A DNA stretch of 64,000 nucleotides from Sporomusa sp. KB1. GTDB lineage: Bacteria; Bacillota; Negativicutes; Sporomusales; Sporomusaceae. The stretch lies in the NCBI RefSeq assembly GCF_007830295.1, contig NZ_VLKC01000002.1, positions 2,392,670 to 2,456,669 of the forward strand. The letters are read 5' to 3'. The notes below the pieces were generated by a model. That model had not been told where the DNA came from. It saw nothing but the letters and a program-made list of their open reading frames with translations, and did not search any database. A program made the position numbers and the translations under genes. The stretch's first letter is position 1. Every line of letters starts with the position of its first letter. Below are positions 36,387 through 45,966 of this stretch, one piece after another.

Positions 36387-37814
36387 ATGGACATTAAGCA
36401 GGAATTAAATGGTGATTTTGAAAAACTTAAAATGGGATTAGATTGTTATCAGGGCAATATTGTAATCGCTGATAGCGATGGCAGAATCATATTTATGAAT
36501 GAGTATGCCCGCAACCTTTATAACCTAACTAGTGAAGAAGCAAGAAATATGAAAATCCATGACCTTGTTGATCAAGGTATTATAAATAGGTCTGTTTGTG
36601 TCGAGGCTTTTGAGACAAAGGAAACTGCCATAGGATGTCTGAAAACTGCATCTGGAGTAGAGTTGGACAGTGTGGGTATGCCTGTTCTTACTGAAAATGG
36701 CGATCTTCTTGTAGCGGCTGCTTATAGTTATGATGGAAATTTCATGAAAGTTTTGATGAAGCAAATTGAAAATGAAAAGAAGAAAAATCGGAATATTAAG
36801 CAGAAGTTAACCTATTTACAAGAAGCTAATAATAAGCATAAATCAATTATACTAGCTGATGAAAAGATGAAGAATCTTTACAATGATGTGAAGAAAATTG
36901 CAAGAACGGAAAGTACGATATTAATTTATGGTGAAAGTGGAACTGGCAAGGATGTCATGGCTAATTTTATCCATCGGAATTGCAACAGACATAGTGAGGT
37001 TTTTATTCCTATCAATTGTGGAGCCATTCCCGGCGAACTGATGGAAGCCGAATTTTTTGGGTATGAAAAAGGAGCTTTTACAGGTGCCAATAAAGATGGT
37101 AAGGCTGGAATATTTGAAATGGCTGACAAAGGAACACTTTTTTTAGATGAAATCGGGGACTTGCCATTACATCTTCAAGCAAAGTTATTACGAGTGTTAG
37201 AATCGGGAGAAATAAAACGAGTTGGAAGTAGCCAACGTATTTTCGTTGATGTAAAAGTTATTGCGGCAACAAATAGGGATTTAAAAAACATGGTAGAGAA
37301 AAAGCTTTTTAGGGAGGATTTATATTACCGCTTAAACGTAATTCCAATAACAATACCTCCTCTTAGGCAAAGACCTAAAGATATAATTGAATTTGCAAGA
37401 AATTTCGTGGATGAATTTAACAAAAAATATGAATGTGAGTTAATGTTAGCCGATGAATTAATAAATAAACTTAAGTCATATAGCTGGCCTGGAAATATAC
37501 GTGAATTAAGAAATGAAATTGAGAGAATGATCATTTTATCTAAGACAAATTTCAATTTCATGGGTGGATTAAATTGTATAAAAACTAAACAGGAAGACAA
37601 TGCTCAAGAAATAACAACAGAAACATTCAACCATATTCCGGGTATTAACTATAAAGGCAAACTTAGGGATGCAATAAGAGTTTTTGAAAAAAGCTTTATA
37701 AAGGTTGCACTAGATGAATGTGCAGGTAAAGTTACTGCGGCTGCCCAAAGACTAGGAATACACCGTTCAGTTTTATATAAAAAAATAGGAGAAGATAGGT
37801 CTGAAGAGCAGTAG
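36387..37814 (+). CDS. Sigma-54-dependent transcriptional activator with PAS domain
   Basis: 475 aa from ATG 36387 (GGGAGGG 6 bases upstream; the frame opens earlier but without a site). An N-terminal PAS domain (about 15-125) and coiled-coil linker lead to the AAA+ domain: Walker A GESGTGKD (183-189), the sigma-54-contacting GAFTGA loop (229-234) and Walker B TLFLDEIGDL (250-259). A Fis-type HTH (TAAAQRLGIHRSVLYKKIGE) ends it. Two sigma-54 promoters lie downstream, before larC and nifJ, making these its likely targets. The PAS ligand is unknown. Confidence 0.9.
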   Translation: MDIKQELNGDFEKLKMGLDCYQGNIVIADSDGRIIFMNEYARNLYNLTSEEARNMKIHDLVDQGIINRSVCVEAFETKETAIGCLKTASGVELDSVGMPVLTENGDLLVAAAYSYDGNFMKVLMKQIENEKKKNRNIKQKLTYLQEANNKHKSIILADEKMKNLYNDVKKIARTESTILIYGESGTGKDVMANFIHRNCNRHSEVFIPINCGAIPGELMEAEFFGYEKGAFTGANKDGKAGIFEMADKGTLFLDEIGDLPLHLQAKLLRVLESGEIKRVGSSQRIFVDVKVIAATNRDLKNMVEKKLFREDLYYRLNVIPITIPPLRQRPKDIIEFARNFVDEFNKKYECELMLADELINKLKSYSWPGNIRELRNEIERMIILSKTNFNFMGGLNCIKTKQEDNAQEITTETFNHIPGINYKGKLRDAIRVFEKSFIKVALDECAGKVTAAAQRLGIHRSVLYKKIGEDRSEEQ

Positions 37815-37847
37815 TTATAGCAGAAAATATTTGGTTAAATCATTATT

Positions 37848-37863
37848 TGGCATAAATATTGCA
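37848..37863 (+). promoter_or_regulatory. Sigma-54 promoter of larC
   Basis: TGGCATAAATATTGCA matches the -24/-12 consensus (TGGCAC-N5-TTGCA) with GG and GC exactly 10 bases apart. It lies 80 bases before larC and 34 bases after the sigma-54 activator gene. Confidence 0.85.
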
Positions 37864-37943
37864 ACTTATCATGCAATAGTAAATACACTCTCATTCAAAT
37901 CTCCGCATTAAACTAACAATTATAGAAACTAACGAGGTGAATC

Positions 37944-38711
37944 ATGCGAGCAATCTATCTAGACTGTTTTTCCGGCATTAGCGGCAACATGCTCTTAGGT
38001 GCGTTCCTGGATGCAGGAATGCCTTTAGAATACTTAAAACAAGAGCTCAGTAAACTGGCCGTTTCTGGGTATAAGCTGAAGGTAAGTAAGGTCAGCAAAC
38101 AGGGGATTAGTGCCTATCATATCGATGTGGTCGTGACGAAATGGTTTCAGCCGTCCCGAAAACTCAAAGATATTACTAAAATTATTAATGAAAGCACTTT
38201 TTCGGAAAAGGTAAAACAAGGTGCCAAGGACATCTTTAATCGGCTGGCGGCAGCTGAGGCAAAAGTGCATGGTACTGATTTGGAAAAAATCCACTTTCAT
38301 GAAGTCGGTGCAGTTGATGCCATTGTGGACATTGTCGGTGCAATGATCGGTATGGAATACTTTCAAATCGAAACGGTATATGTATCTTCACTGCATGTTG
38401 GCAGTGGCTTTGTGAAGTGCAGTCATGGCCGGATGCCTATACCTGCACCGGCTACAGCTGAGTTGCTAAAAGGAGTTCCTTTTTATGCTACTGCTGTTAC
38501 AGGCGAGTTAGTTACACCTACCGGTGCAGCTATTACTACGACCTTAGGGGAAAACTTTGGTCCGATGCCGCCAAATTTCCGGGCTGAGCAGGTAGCCTAC
38601 GGTGCCGGCACTATGAATCTTGATATTGCTAATGTTCTTCGGATCTATCTTGGGACAGTAGCCAAAGATTCAAACCAAAGTACGATGATGATACCCAACG
38701 AAGTAGTTTAG
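37944..38711 (+). CDS. larC: Nickel-pincer cofactor biosynthesis protein LarC, N-terminal part only
   Basis: 255 aa, beginning MRAIYLDCFSGISGNMLLGA, the LarC signature, with HFHEVGAVDAIVDIVG mid-protein and TMNLDIANVLRIYLG near its end. LarC inserts nickel into the pincer cofactor of LarA. Full-length LarC is about 400 aa; here the C-terminal CTP-binding part (LarC2, usually starting with a TNIDDMNPE-like motif) is absent, and no reading frame downstream encodes it. It may be a stand-alone LarC1 or a truncated gene. It follows a sigma-54 promoter and lies near a LarA-like gene. Confidence 0.85.
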   Translation: MRAIYLDCFSGISGNMLLGAFLDAGMPLEYLKQELSKLAVSGYKLKVSKVSKQGISAYHIDVVVTKWFQPSRKLKDITKIINESTFSEKVKQGAKDIFNRLAAAEAKVHGTDLEKIHFHEVGAVDAIVDIVGAMIGMEYFQIETVYVSSLHVGSGFVKCSHGRMPIPAPATAELLKGVPFYATAVTGELVTPTGAAITTTLGENFGPMPPNFRAEQVAYGAGTMNLDIANVLRIYLGTVAKDSNQSTMMIPNEVV

Positions 38712-38721
38712 GAGGTAGGCT

Positions 38722-38829
38722 ATGCATAGCGATAGCATTAAAAGTATGCTGCAGGATTTCCGTAAGACAAAGTGCCATAGCATAAAGTATGTCACCCACA
38801 ACGATAGTTGTGGGATTGTCTTTTTATAG
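38722..38829 (+). CDS. Possible 35-aa peptide, perhaps a larB remnant
   Basis: ATG 38722 follows a good GGAGGTAGG site 10 bases after larC. The product MHSDSIKSMLQDFRKTKC... ends after 35 residues inside a terminator-like hairpin. The first 15 residues resemble the N-terminal helix of LarB-type proteins, but this is too short to be sure. Either a real small protein or the truncated start of a lost gene. Confidence 0.25.
   Translation: MHSDSIKSMLQDFRKTKCHSIKYVTHNDSCGIVFL
38794..38828 (+). terminator. Terminator after larC
   Basis: CCCACAAC (38794-38801), GATA loop, GTTGTGGG (38806-38813), then a T-rich tract with T5. The following bases to 39138 carry the nifJ sigma-54 promoter and no gene. 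Confidence 0.75.
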
Positions 38830-38990
38830 CGACAAGTAGTTTATGGGCGACAAAAAAATGTTGCATATAAAAGACAATTCAAAATTTTTAGCCGCTGAAA
38901 CAAAGTTAGATGGCATTTGTTAAATGACTATTCTTGCAAATTCGGGCTTTTTAGGTTAGCAGCAACAACATAGTTTAAGTAAAGAGAGTT

Positions 38991-39006
38991 TGGCATAGAT
39001 ATTGCA
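38991..39006 (+). promoter_or_regulatory. Sigma-54 promoter of nifJ
   Basis: TGGCATAGATATTGCA has the -24 GG and -12 GC elements at the right spacing and is nearly identical to the larC site at 37848. It leaves a leader of about 120 bases before the pyruvate:ferredoxin oxidoreductase gene. Confidence 0.87.
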
Positions 39007-39138
39007 ATAAAGCATCAGTAGCAAGAATAATAAAAATAGCATGGAGGCGAATGTGATGTAGGCGCTATTCGACTGAACCATATTGAGTTATATAGAAAAG
39101 CGAAAATTGATTTCAATTAATAGGGGAGAAGAGGCATT

Positions 39139-42100
39139 ATGAATAACACTACTAGAAAAATGAAAACAATGGACGGAAATACAGCCGCAGCATATATATC
39201 TTATGCATTTACCGATGTTGCAGCGATCTTTCCCATTACGCCGTCATCCAATATGGCAGAAAGTGTCGATGAATGGGCAGCCCAAGGTAAAAAGAACCTA
39301 TTTGGGCAGACAGTTGAGGTTGTAGAAATGCAGTCAGAGGGCGGGGCGGCCGGCGCGGTTCACGGTTCGCTGCAAGCTGGAGCATTGACGACTACCTATA
39401 CAGCTTCTCAGGGGCTGCTGCTGATGATCCCTAATATGTATAAAATAGCCGGTGAACTATTGCCTGGCGTATTCCATGTCAGCGCAAGAATCATTGGCGC
39501 CAATGCCATCAGTATTTTTGGCGATCATTCTGACGTTATGGCTACAAGACAAACCGGTTTTGCCTTGCTGGCCGAAAGCAGTGTCCAGCAAGTCATGGAC
39601 TTGGCGGCTGTAGCGCATTTGTCGGCTATTAAAGGCCGGGTGCCTTTCCTTAATTTCTTTGATGGTTTTAGAACCTCACACGAAGTGCAAAAAATTGAAG
39701 TTCTGGAATACGACGAATTGGATAAACTCTTAGATCGGGATGCTATCGATGTCTTCAGAAAACGGGCGCTCAATCCCGATCATCCCCTGACCAAAGGCAC
39801 AGTGCAAGGCATTGATGTCCATTTCCAGCAAAGAGAAGTAGCGAACTGCTTTCATCAAGACATCCCGGCCATTGTCGAAGGCTATATGGCTGAAATCAGC
39901 AAACTGACCGGCAGAGAATACCATTTGTTCAACTATCATGGTGCTCCTGATGCCGAACGCATGATTATTGCCATGGGCTCGATGTGTGAAGCCATTGAAG
40001 AAGTAGTGGATTATCTGAATGCTCAGGGTGAAAAAGTAGGCGTGCTGACAGTCCATCTCTATCGGCCGTTTTCGCTGGAACACTTCTTTAAATACATACC
40101 CACCACTGTGAAAAAAATTGCCGTACTTGACAGAACCAAAGAAATGGGTTCGCTGGCTGAACCGCTCTATCTGGATGTTAAAAACGCGTTTTACGGCAAA
40201 GAGTGGCAACCTGTCATCGTTGGCGGGCGCTGTGGTGTTGGCGGCAAAGATGTAATTCCCAGCCATATTCACGGTGTATTTGCAAATCTTAAAGCCGACA
40301 CGCCTAAAGACAACTTTACTGTCGGCATAATTGATGATGTAAATCATACGTCCCTGCCGTTTGGTGATGATATTGACACCACCGCCGCCGGCACAAAAGC
40401 CTGTAAATTCTGGGGGATTGGTTCAGATGGAACAGTCGGAGCCAATAAGAATACCATTAAGATTATTGGTGATCATACCGACATGTATGCGCAGGCTTAT
40501 TTTGCCTATGATGCCAAAAAATCCGGCGGTGTTACCATTTCCCATTTGCGGTTTGGTAAACAGCCGATAAAATCACCGTATCTTATTAATAAAGCTGATT
40601 TTATCGCCTGCCACAATCAGTCCTATGTATATAACTACAATGTTTTGGAAGGGTTGAAACAAGGCGGCAGCTTCCTCTTAAATTGCCGCTGGAGTGAAGC
40701 CGAACTGGAGCAAAATCTGCCGGCTGTAATGAAAAAGTATCTTGCTGCCAATAATATTCAAATGTACATTATTGATGCCGTGAAAATAGCCCAGGAAATT
40801 GGTCTCGGCGGCAGGATCAACATGATCATGCAAGCGGCCTTTTTCAAGATTGCCGACATTATTCCGGAAGCAGACGCCATAAAGTACTTAAAAGACGCCA
40901 TTCAAAAATCCTATGGTAAAAAAGGCGAAAAAGTGGTTGCCATGAACAATGCGGCCGTGGATCAGGGGATCAACGCCACGGTTAAGGTCAATATTCCTGC
41001 CTCCTGGCAAGCGCCTGAAGAAGCTGCAACCAGCAACAAAGAAATCCCGGCATTTATTAAAAATGTCTTAATCCCGATGAACAGGCAGGAAGGCGATAAA
41101 CTACCGGTCAGTGCCTTTATTGGTTTAGAAGACGGTTCATACCCCATGGGAACGGCTGCCTATGAAAAACGCGGTGTTGCTATCGATGTGCCCGAGTGGC
41201 AGGCCGAACAATGCATCCAATGTAACCAGTGTTCCTATGTCTGTCCGCATGCTGCGATCAGACCGGTACTCGTGACCGAGGCAGAAAAGCAACAGGCCCC
41301 CGCAGGATTTAGTGCAAAACCTTGCAATGGCCAGAAAGACCTGTATTTTACGATGGCTATTTCGCCTTATGATTGCACCGGCTGCGGCAACTGTGCCCAG
41401 GTTTGTCCGGCAAAAGAAAAGGCGCTGGCCATGAAACCGCTGGCAACACAGCTGGCACAAGCACCTGTTTGGGATTATGCTATGACCGTTCTGCCGAAAG
41501 CCAATCCGATGAACCCCTTCACTGTAAAAGGCAGCCAGTTCGAACAGCCGCTCTTAGAATTCTCCGGTGCCTGCGGCGGTTGCGGCGAAACACCGTATGC
41601 CAAGCTAGTAACCCAATTATTCGGTGACCGGATGATGGTAGCCAATGCCACCGGCTGTTCCTCCGTTTGGGCTGGCAGCGTTCCCTCCATGCCGTATACT
41701 ACTAACCACCGCGGCCATGGCCCGGCCTGGGGAAATTCCTTATTTGAAGATAATGCCGAATTTGGCTTAGGGATGATGATGGCTGGCAAACAGCTCAGAA
41801 AACAAATAGCCCTGGCGATTGAAAAGGCGGCTAAATTGGATTTGGGAACCGAATTTAAAGCCGCGTGTGAACTGTGGCTCACCAATAAAGATAACGGTGA
41901 AGGCACAAGAGAACGGGCAGATAAATTGATTACGCTGTTAAAACAAGTTAAAGGCACAGATGCGCTGCTCAATGAAATCTATAACAACAAAGACTTCCTG
42001 GTTAAACGCTCCCAGTGGATTTTTGGCGGCGACGGCTGGGCCTATGATATTGGTTTTGGCGGTTTGGACCATGTGCTGGCATCAGGTGAAGATGTCAATG

Positions 42101-42660
42101 TGCTGGTATTTGATACCGAAGTCTACTCCAATACTGGCGGACAGTCTTCCAAAGCTACACCGGCAGCGGCTATTGCCAAATTCGCGGCTAGTGGCAAAAA
42201 GACCAAGAAAAAAGACCTTGGCATGATGGCCATGAGTTATGGTTATGTCTATGTGGCCCAAATTGCCATGGGGGCAGATAAGAATCAAACCCTCAAAGCC
42301 ATTGCCGAGGCCGAGGCTTATCCAGGTCCATCCTTGATTATCGCCTATGCTCCGTGCATCAATCACGGAATGAAAGTAGGCATGGGCTGCAGCCAACTGG
42401 AGGCAAAACGCGCCGTCGACTGCGGTTATTGGTCTATGTATCGCTACAATCCTCAACTTAAAGAGGCTGGAAAAAATCCGTTAGCGATTGATTCTAAAGA
42501 GCCAACCATGAACTTTAAAGAGTTTTTGCTGGGCGAAGTGCGTTATTCAGCCTTGCAACAACAATTCCCGGATATGGCTGAGACTTTGTTTGAGAAAACC
42601 GAGCAAGATGCCAAAGAAAGGCGGGAAAACTATAAAAGATTGGCTGGCAGGCAAGACTAA
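39139..42660 (+). CDS. nifJ: Pyruvate:ferredoxin (flavodoxin) oxidoreductase
   Basis: 1173-aa single-chain homodimeric enzyme converting pyruvate and CoA to acetyl-CoA, CO2 and reduced ferredoxin, or the reverse in acetogens. Domain order is normal: N-terminal pyrimidine domain (ITPSSNMAE), gamma domain, two [4Fe-4S] ferredoxin motifs (CIQCNQCSYVCP and CTGCGNCAQVCP, near 695-755) and the C-terminal TPP domain (GDGWAYDIGFGGLDH, TEVYSNTGGQ) with the extra cluster Cys in GACGGCGETPY. GGGGAGAAG precedes ATG 39139. Likely sigma-54-controlled. Confidence 0.96.
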   Translation: MNNTTRKMKTMDGNTAAAYISYAFTDVAAIFPITPSSNMAESVDEWAAQGKKNLFGQTVEVVEMQSEGGAAGAVHGSLQAGALTTTYTASQGLLLMIPNMYKIAGELLPGVFHVSARIIGANAISIFGDHSDVMATRQTGFALLAESSVQQVMDLAAVAHLSAIKGRVPFLNFFDGFRTSHEVQKIEVLEYDELDKLLDRDAIDVFRKRALNPDHPLTKGTVQGIDVHFQQREVANCFHQDIPAIVEGYMAEISKLTGREYHLFNYHGAPDAERMIIAMGSMCEAIEEVVDYLNAQGEKVGVLTVHLYRPFSLEHFFKYIPTTVKKIAVLDRTKEMGSLAEPLYLDVKNAFYGKEWQPVIVGGRCGVGGKDVIPSHIHGVFANLKADTPKDNFTVGIIDDVNHTSLPFGDDIDTTAAGTKACKFWGIGSDGTVGANKNTIKIIGDHTDMYAQAYFAYDAKKSGGVTISHLRFGKQPIKSPYLINKADFIACHNQSYVYNYNVLEGLKQGGSFLLNCRWSEAELEQNLPAVMKKYLAANNIQMYIIDAVKIAQEIGLGGRINMIMQAAFFKIADIIPEADAIKYLKDAIQKSYGKKGEKVVAMNNAAVDQGINATVKVNIPASWQAPEEAATSNKEIPAFIKNVLIPMNRQEGDKLPVSAFIGLEDGSYPMGTAAYEKRGVAIDVPEWQAEQCIQCNQCSYVCPHAAIRPVLVTEAEKQQAPAGFSAKPCNGQKDLYFTMAISPYDCTGCGNCAQVCPAKEKALAMKPLATQLAQAPVWDYAMTVLPKANPMNPFTVKGSQFEQPLLEFSGACGGCGETPYAKLVTQLFGDRMMVANATGCSSVWAGSVPSMPYTTNHRGHGPAWGNSLFEDNAEFGLGMMMAGKQLRKQIALAIEKAAKLDLGTEFKAACELWLTNKDNGEGTRERADKLITLLKQVKGTDALLNEIYNNKDFLVKRSQWIFGGDGWAYDIGFGGLDHVLASGEDVNVLVFDTEVYSNTGGQSSKATPAAAIAKFAASGKKTKKKDLGMMAMSYGYVYVAQIAMGADKNQTLKAIAEAEAYPGPSLIIAYAPCINHGMKVGMGCSQLEAKRAVDCGYWSMYRYNPQLKEAGKNPLAIDSKEPTMNFKEFLLGEVRYSALQQQFPDMAETLFEKTEQDAKERRENYKRLAGRQD

Positions 42661-42844
42661 TCTTGACTGACTGTATGTAGGGTATAGTTACAGATAGCCG
42701 AGGCAGAGAGCATGGTCTTGGCTTCTGTTAACTATGGTAGTTATGGTGAGGTCACAACATGAGGACAAAAGGGTGTGTTTTGACAGAGTACCCGGTACGC
42801 AAGCCAAGGTCATAAAAGATAATATGTTTGGAGGCGGTCTATAA

Positions 42845-44089
42845 ATGAAACAACAACTGTACTTTATCAAAGACATGGAACAACCGAAAAAATTAGGATT
42901 TGTTGACATATTCCGCCTTATTGACGATGGATTTAAACAGCAAACGGCGGGAAAATCACTGGTTGGCAAGAAAATTGGTGTTTTGGCAGGCAGCCGGGGG
43001 ATTGCCAATTATAAGGAGATAATTAAACGTGTTGTCGGTTTGCTGCAGGCCGCCGGGGCAGAGGTAGTTGTATTGCCGGCCATGGGTAGCCATGGTGGGG
43101 CTACCGCCGAAGGTCAGAAGGCTGTTTTGGCTGAATATGGAGTTACAGAAGAGTATCTTGGGGTACCCATTGTTTCCGGCATGGAAGTGGAACAGGTGGG
43201 CGATGTTAACGGACAGCCGGTGTATGCTGACAGAAACGCTGTGGCCTTAGACGGTGTTGTGCCTGTCAATAGAATAAAAGCGCATACTGACTTTCATGGT
43301 ACGCATGAGAGCGGTGTAGTTAAAATGTTAACGATTGGGATTGGCAAACAGGTACAAGCCGAGGCTGTCCACCGCCATGGCAGCAAAGGGCTCAAAGACC
43401 TCATTCCGCAAGTGACAGCTGCTGTACTGAAAAGAGTACCGCTTATAGCAGCAGTTGCTATTCTTGAGAATAAATTTGATGAAACAGCACATGTTGAAGT
43501 GTTAGGGGCCGATAATCTTTTTTCCCGGGATGCGGAACTACTGGTAGAATCGAAGAATTTGCTGCCGAGAATTCCTTTTGAACATTTGGATGTACTTGTT
43601 ATTCAAGAAATAGGGAAAAATATTTCCGGTGTTGGCATCGACCCTAATGTTAGTAAACGGATGCGCATTGAGGACGTAGCTGCTGAATCAGGGGCACCAA
43701 AACGGATCGTGGCTTTGGATTTAACCGAGGGCTCAGGTGGTAACGGAATCGGCATGGGAATTGCAGACGTTATTACTGAACGTCTGTATAATAAAGTGGA
43801 TTTCAATATAACGTATATCAATACCATTACTTCAGGCTTTTTAGAGCGGGGGTTTGTACCGGTAAAAATGCCTGACGATCAGCGAGCTATTAGTGTCGCA
43901 CTCAGAACGTGCGGTCGTCCGGTCGATTGGGAAAGTGCGCGGATTGTGGTTATCAAAAACACGATATCCCTCAGCAAAATGTATATTTCACCGGCTTTAA
44001 TCAAGGAAGTACCGCCAGAATACGTTGTTGAAGAAATGGCTGTAACGCAAGTGTTTACTAGTAATGGAGAATTAACATTGCCCTGGTAA
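42845..44089 (+). CDS. LarA-like protein (nickel-dependent racemase superfamily, DUF2088)
   Basis: 414 aa. GSHGG at 81-85, NRIKAHTDFHG at 142-152, a Lys at 160 (ESGVVK) and the HRHG segment at 176-179 match conserved positions of the LarA superfamily, which racemises or epimerises hydroxy acids with a nickel-pincer nucleotide. Lys160 is the likely pincer-attachment residue, by inference. Sequence around these motifs differs from classical lactate racemase, so the substrate is open. GGAGGCGG precedes ATG 42845. First gene of a seven-gene colinear run. Confidence 0.75.
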   Translation: MKQQLYFIKDMEQPKKLGFVDIFRLIDDGFKQQTAGKSLVGKKIGVLAGSRGIANYKEIIKRVVGLLQAAGAEVVVLPAMGSHGGATAEGQKAVLAEYGVTEEYLGVPIVSGMEVEQVGDVNGQPVYADRNAVALDGVVPVNRIKAHTDFHGTHESGVVKMLTIGIGKQVQAEAVHRHGSKGLKDLIPQVTAAVLKRVPLIAAVAILENKFDETAHVEVLGADNLFSRDAELLVESKNLLPRIPFEHLDVLVIQEIGKNISGVGIDPNVSKRMRIEDVAAESGAPKRIVALDLTEGSGGNGIGMGIADVITERLYNKVDFNITYINTITSGFLERGFVPVKMPDDQRAISVALRTCGRPVDWESARIVVIKNTISLSKMYISPALIKEVPPEYVVEEMAVTQVFTSNGELTLPW

Positions 44090-44131
44090 GCCATAAAATG
44101 ATAAGTTTTATAATAACAAGGAGTGAAGACG

Positions 44132-44512
44132 ATGAGACTCATGCATACAAGTCTGCCGGAGTTCAAGCTGAAAATGCAGGCGGCGGCCATTGAACAATCG
44201 CCCAATAAAGAGGTTGAATTACGGGGCGTAGAAAACCTTAAGTCTGCAAAAATGCAGTCCCTGCGTACCGGCCGGATTGAAGATGCTATATCAGAAGTTA
44301 CCGCCCAGAAAGACACACAGCGAGTGGAAGTTGTTGTCTTGCCGCGTGTTCCGGAAACTATGCATACGGTGGTGATTAAGGGCTTTGACGCCGAGGGTAA
44401 ACCCACCAAAGCAATCATGGAAGTCATTAATATCATCCATCCGACTGAAGAAGTGGAATTAGAGGGATTTACGGAAATTGATGATCGGCGTCCATTACTT
44501 GGCTGCCATTAA
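44132..44512 (+). CDS. Uncharacterised protein of the LarA-like cluster (126 aa)
   Basis: Not recognised. 126 aa from ATG 44132 (AAGGAG 8 bases upstream; GTG 44123 overlaps the site). Soluble, with a basic first half and a beta-rich second half (VEVVVLPRVPETMHTVVIKGFDAEG), ending in the motif RRPLLGCH with its only Cys near the C-terminus. It sits between the LarA-like gene and the 340-aa protein and probably works with the latter. Confidence 0.6.
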   Translation: MRLMHTSLPEFKLKMQAAAIEQSPNKEVELRGVENLKSAKMQSLRTGRIEDAISEVTAQKDTQRVEVVVLPRVPETMHTVVIKGFDAEGKPTKAIMEVINIIHPTEEVELEGFTEIDDRRPLLGCH

Positions 44513-44538
44513 GCTAAATTTGTAAATAGAGGTGCGAA

Positions 44539-45561
44539 ATGGGTAAATTAATGTTCCGTTATTTAGATAAAGGTGTGGGTGCCAAATTCGGTGCGCCAAT
44601 TGGTATGGCACTTGTTGACAAAAAAGCGATAGCGGCGGCTGAGGTTTCCGAAGAAGCAGCACTGGATAGGATTGCTGCTGCCATTGGCGGGCCGGTAGCC
44701 ATCAATGTCTTTGATCTTGACGCTGTTACTACGACCAGCGATGGCGTAATTGTTGAAGGGGCCATTGTTACCATGTCGGCGGCAGATGGCGGCAAGATTC
44801 ACAAGGAATTCGGCATACTGCACATGGAAGAAATTGAGGTAGATGAAGCCCTCTTGGCAGAAGAACCCCATCTTAAACCATTAGCCCGCATGTACCCGGG
44901 GCGCAAGTTATTCCGCGGTCCTGACCCGGCTAAAAAATTGATTCCTGTCCACAATGTCTGCATGACAGGGAAAGCAATTAATAATAATTCGGCAACAGAG
45001 GTAATGAATGCGGTTACCATGGAAGAAATGCTGTTTCCCATCTTAGGACAAGTACAGGTAATGAATGAAGGGGATGTGGTCTTTGCCATTACTGGCGGGG
45101 TTATGTCTGTAGGCATTGGTATGACTGTAGCCGAAAAGTTTGGCCGGGTTTTCCCGACGCGTCAGTTTGCCGCCGGTGAGACGGCTCATGACTGCGGTGA
45201 CTATGCCCAAACCCTTAAGGCCAACATCCCTTGTGTTGTTGCGCCTAAGGATGTTCTGGCCAAGCATATTCTTGATGTATTGGAAGAAGGATTGATTCCT
45301 GGAAAACATCTTGGCTGTGCACCGGCTGTGCTCTGTGTGGCGCACGCCTTTGGCAGTGAAATAGCTATAGAAAATATTAGTGACCGTGCTTGGCTGGAAC
45401 TTGAAAGTGTTGGATTATCCAAGCAACACTTTCTTAAGGCATCGCTACGGCTGAACCGGGAAGAAATTTTAGCCCGCGCCGATGAAATAATTCCGGGGTT
45501 AATAAAACCCCAGCGGGTTAAGTCAACAGAATATTTCAGAAAAATAGAGATTGAGGCTTAG
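44539..45561 (+). CDS. Uncharacterised protein of the LarA-like cluster (340 aa)
   Basis: Not matched to a named family with confidence. 340 aa, soluble, Gly/Ala-rich. Notable features: PVHNVCMTGKAINNNSATEV (Cys141), FAITGGVMSVGIGMTVAEKFG, GETAHDCGDYAQ (Cys219) and LGCAPAVLCVAHAFGSE (Cys260, 266). Several well-spaced Cys and His residues suggest a metal or catalytic site. A PrdA/GrdE-like reductase role was considered because of the Asn-Val-Cys junction but is unsupported. GAGGTG precedes ATG 44539. Confidence 0.65.
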   Translation: MGKLMFRYLDKGVGAKFGAPIGMALVDKKAIAAAEVSEEAALDRIAAAIGGPVAINVFDLDAVTTTSDGVIVEGAIVTMSAADGGKIHKEFGILHMEEIEVDEALLAEEPHLKPLARMYPGRKLFRGPDPAKKLIPVHNVCMTGKAINNNSATEVMNAVTMEEMLFPILGQVQVMNEGDVVFAITGGVMSVGIGMTVAEKFGRVFPTRQFAAGETAHDCGDYAQTLKANIPCVVAPKDVLAKHILDVLEEGLIPGKHLGCAPAVLCVAHAFGSEIAIENISDRAWLELESVGLSKQHFLKASLRLNREEILARADEIIPGLIKPQRVKSTEYFRKIEIEA

Positions 45562-45597
45562 GCTGACGCGAAAATCAGAAAAAAGGGGGGGGAGCTG

Positions 45598-45966
45598 TTG
45601 ACAGACAATGCAGAAGATAAAATTGTGGCCTATGTTGATAAAACCATTGTAAAAATTACTGGGATCAGTGTCCGGGGGATCAAGCCGGTGGATTTGGAGC
45701 AAGTTGTTTCTAAGGAGATTGGCTGTCCTGTCCGCGTAATTGGTGTTAGCAGCCAATCCATTAAAATGGATGTGTATGGGATGGAGCCGGAAGCTATTCT
45801 GCGCAATGAACAAGGGTTAATTACAGCTATTTCCCTGATACCAGGCCTGACGGCATCTGATGTGGCCTGTATTGCGGCTGCTGAAAAGGCCCGGGAGATC
45901 TCGACGACCGAATTGGCAAACAGACCGCAGGCTGTTTGTCCAAAAGAGAAATGGGTGGGATTGTAA
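45598..45966 (+). CDS. Uncharacterised protein of the LarA-like cluster (122 aa)
   Basis: 122 aa from TTG 45598, preceded by a G-rich GGGGGGGAG site. Compact alpha/beta composition (IVAYVDKTIVKITGISVRGIKPVDLEQ). It overlaps the next gene by one base. No family recognised; the tight packing implies a shared function with the MoaB-like neighbours. Confidence 0.55.
   Translation: MTDNAEDKIVAYVDKTIVKITGISVRGIKPVDLEQVVSKEIGCPVRVIGVSSQSIKMDVYGMEPEAILRNEQGLITAISLIPGLTASDVACIAAAEKAREISTTELANRPQAVCPKEKWVGL

Noticed and set aside
41137..41460. Long minus-strand frames inside nifJ, acsB and rpoA
   Set aside because: Antisense shadows of conserved genes without family motifs or ribosome-binding sites.
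44539..45561. 340-aa protein as a pyruvoyl-dependent PrdA/GrdE reductase subunit
   Set aside because: Only an Asn-Val-Cys junction recalls the processing site. Length and remaining sequence do not fit, and no selenoprotein partner is nearby.
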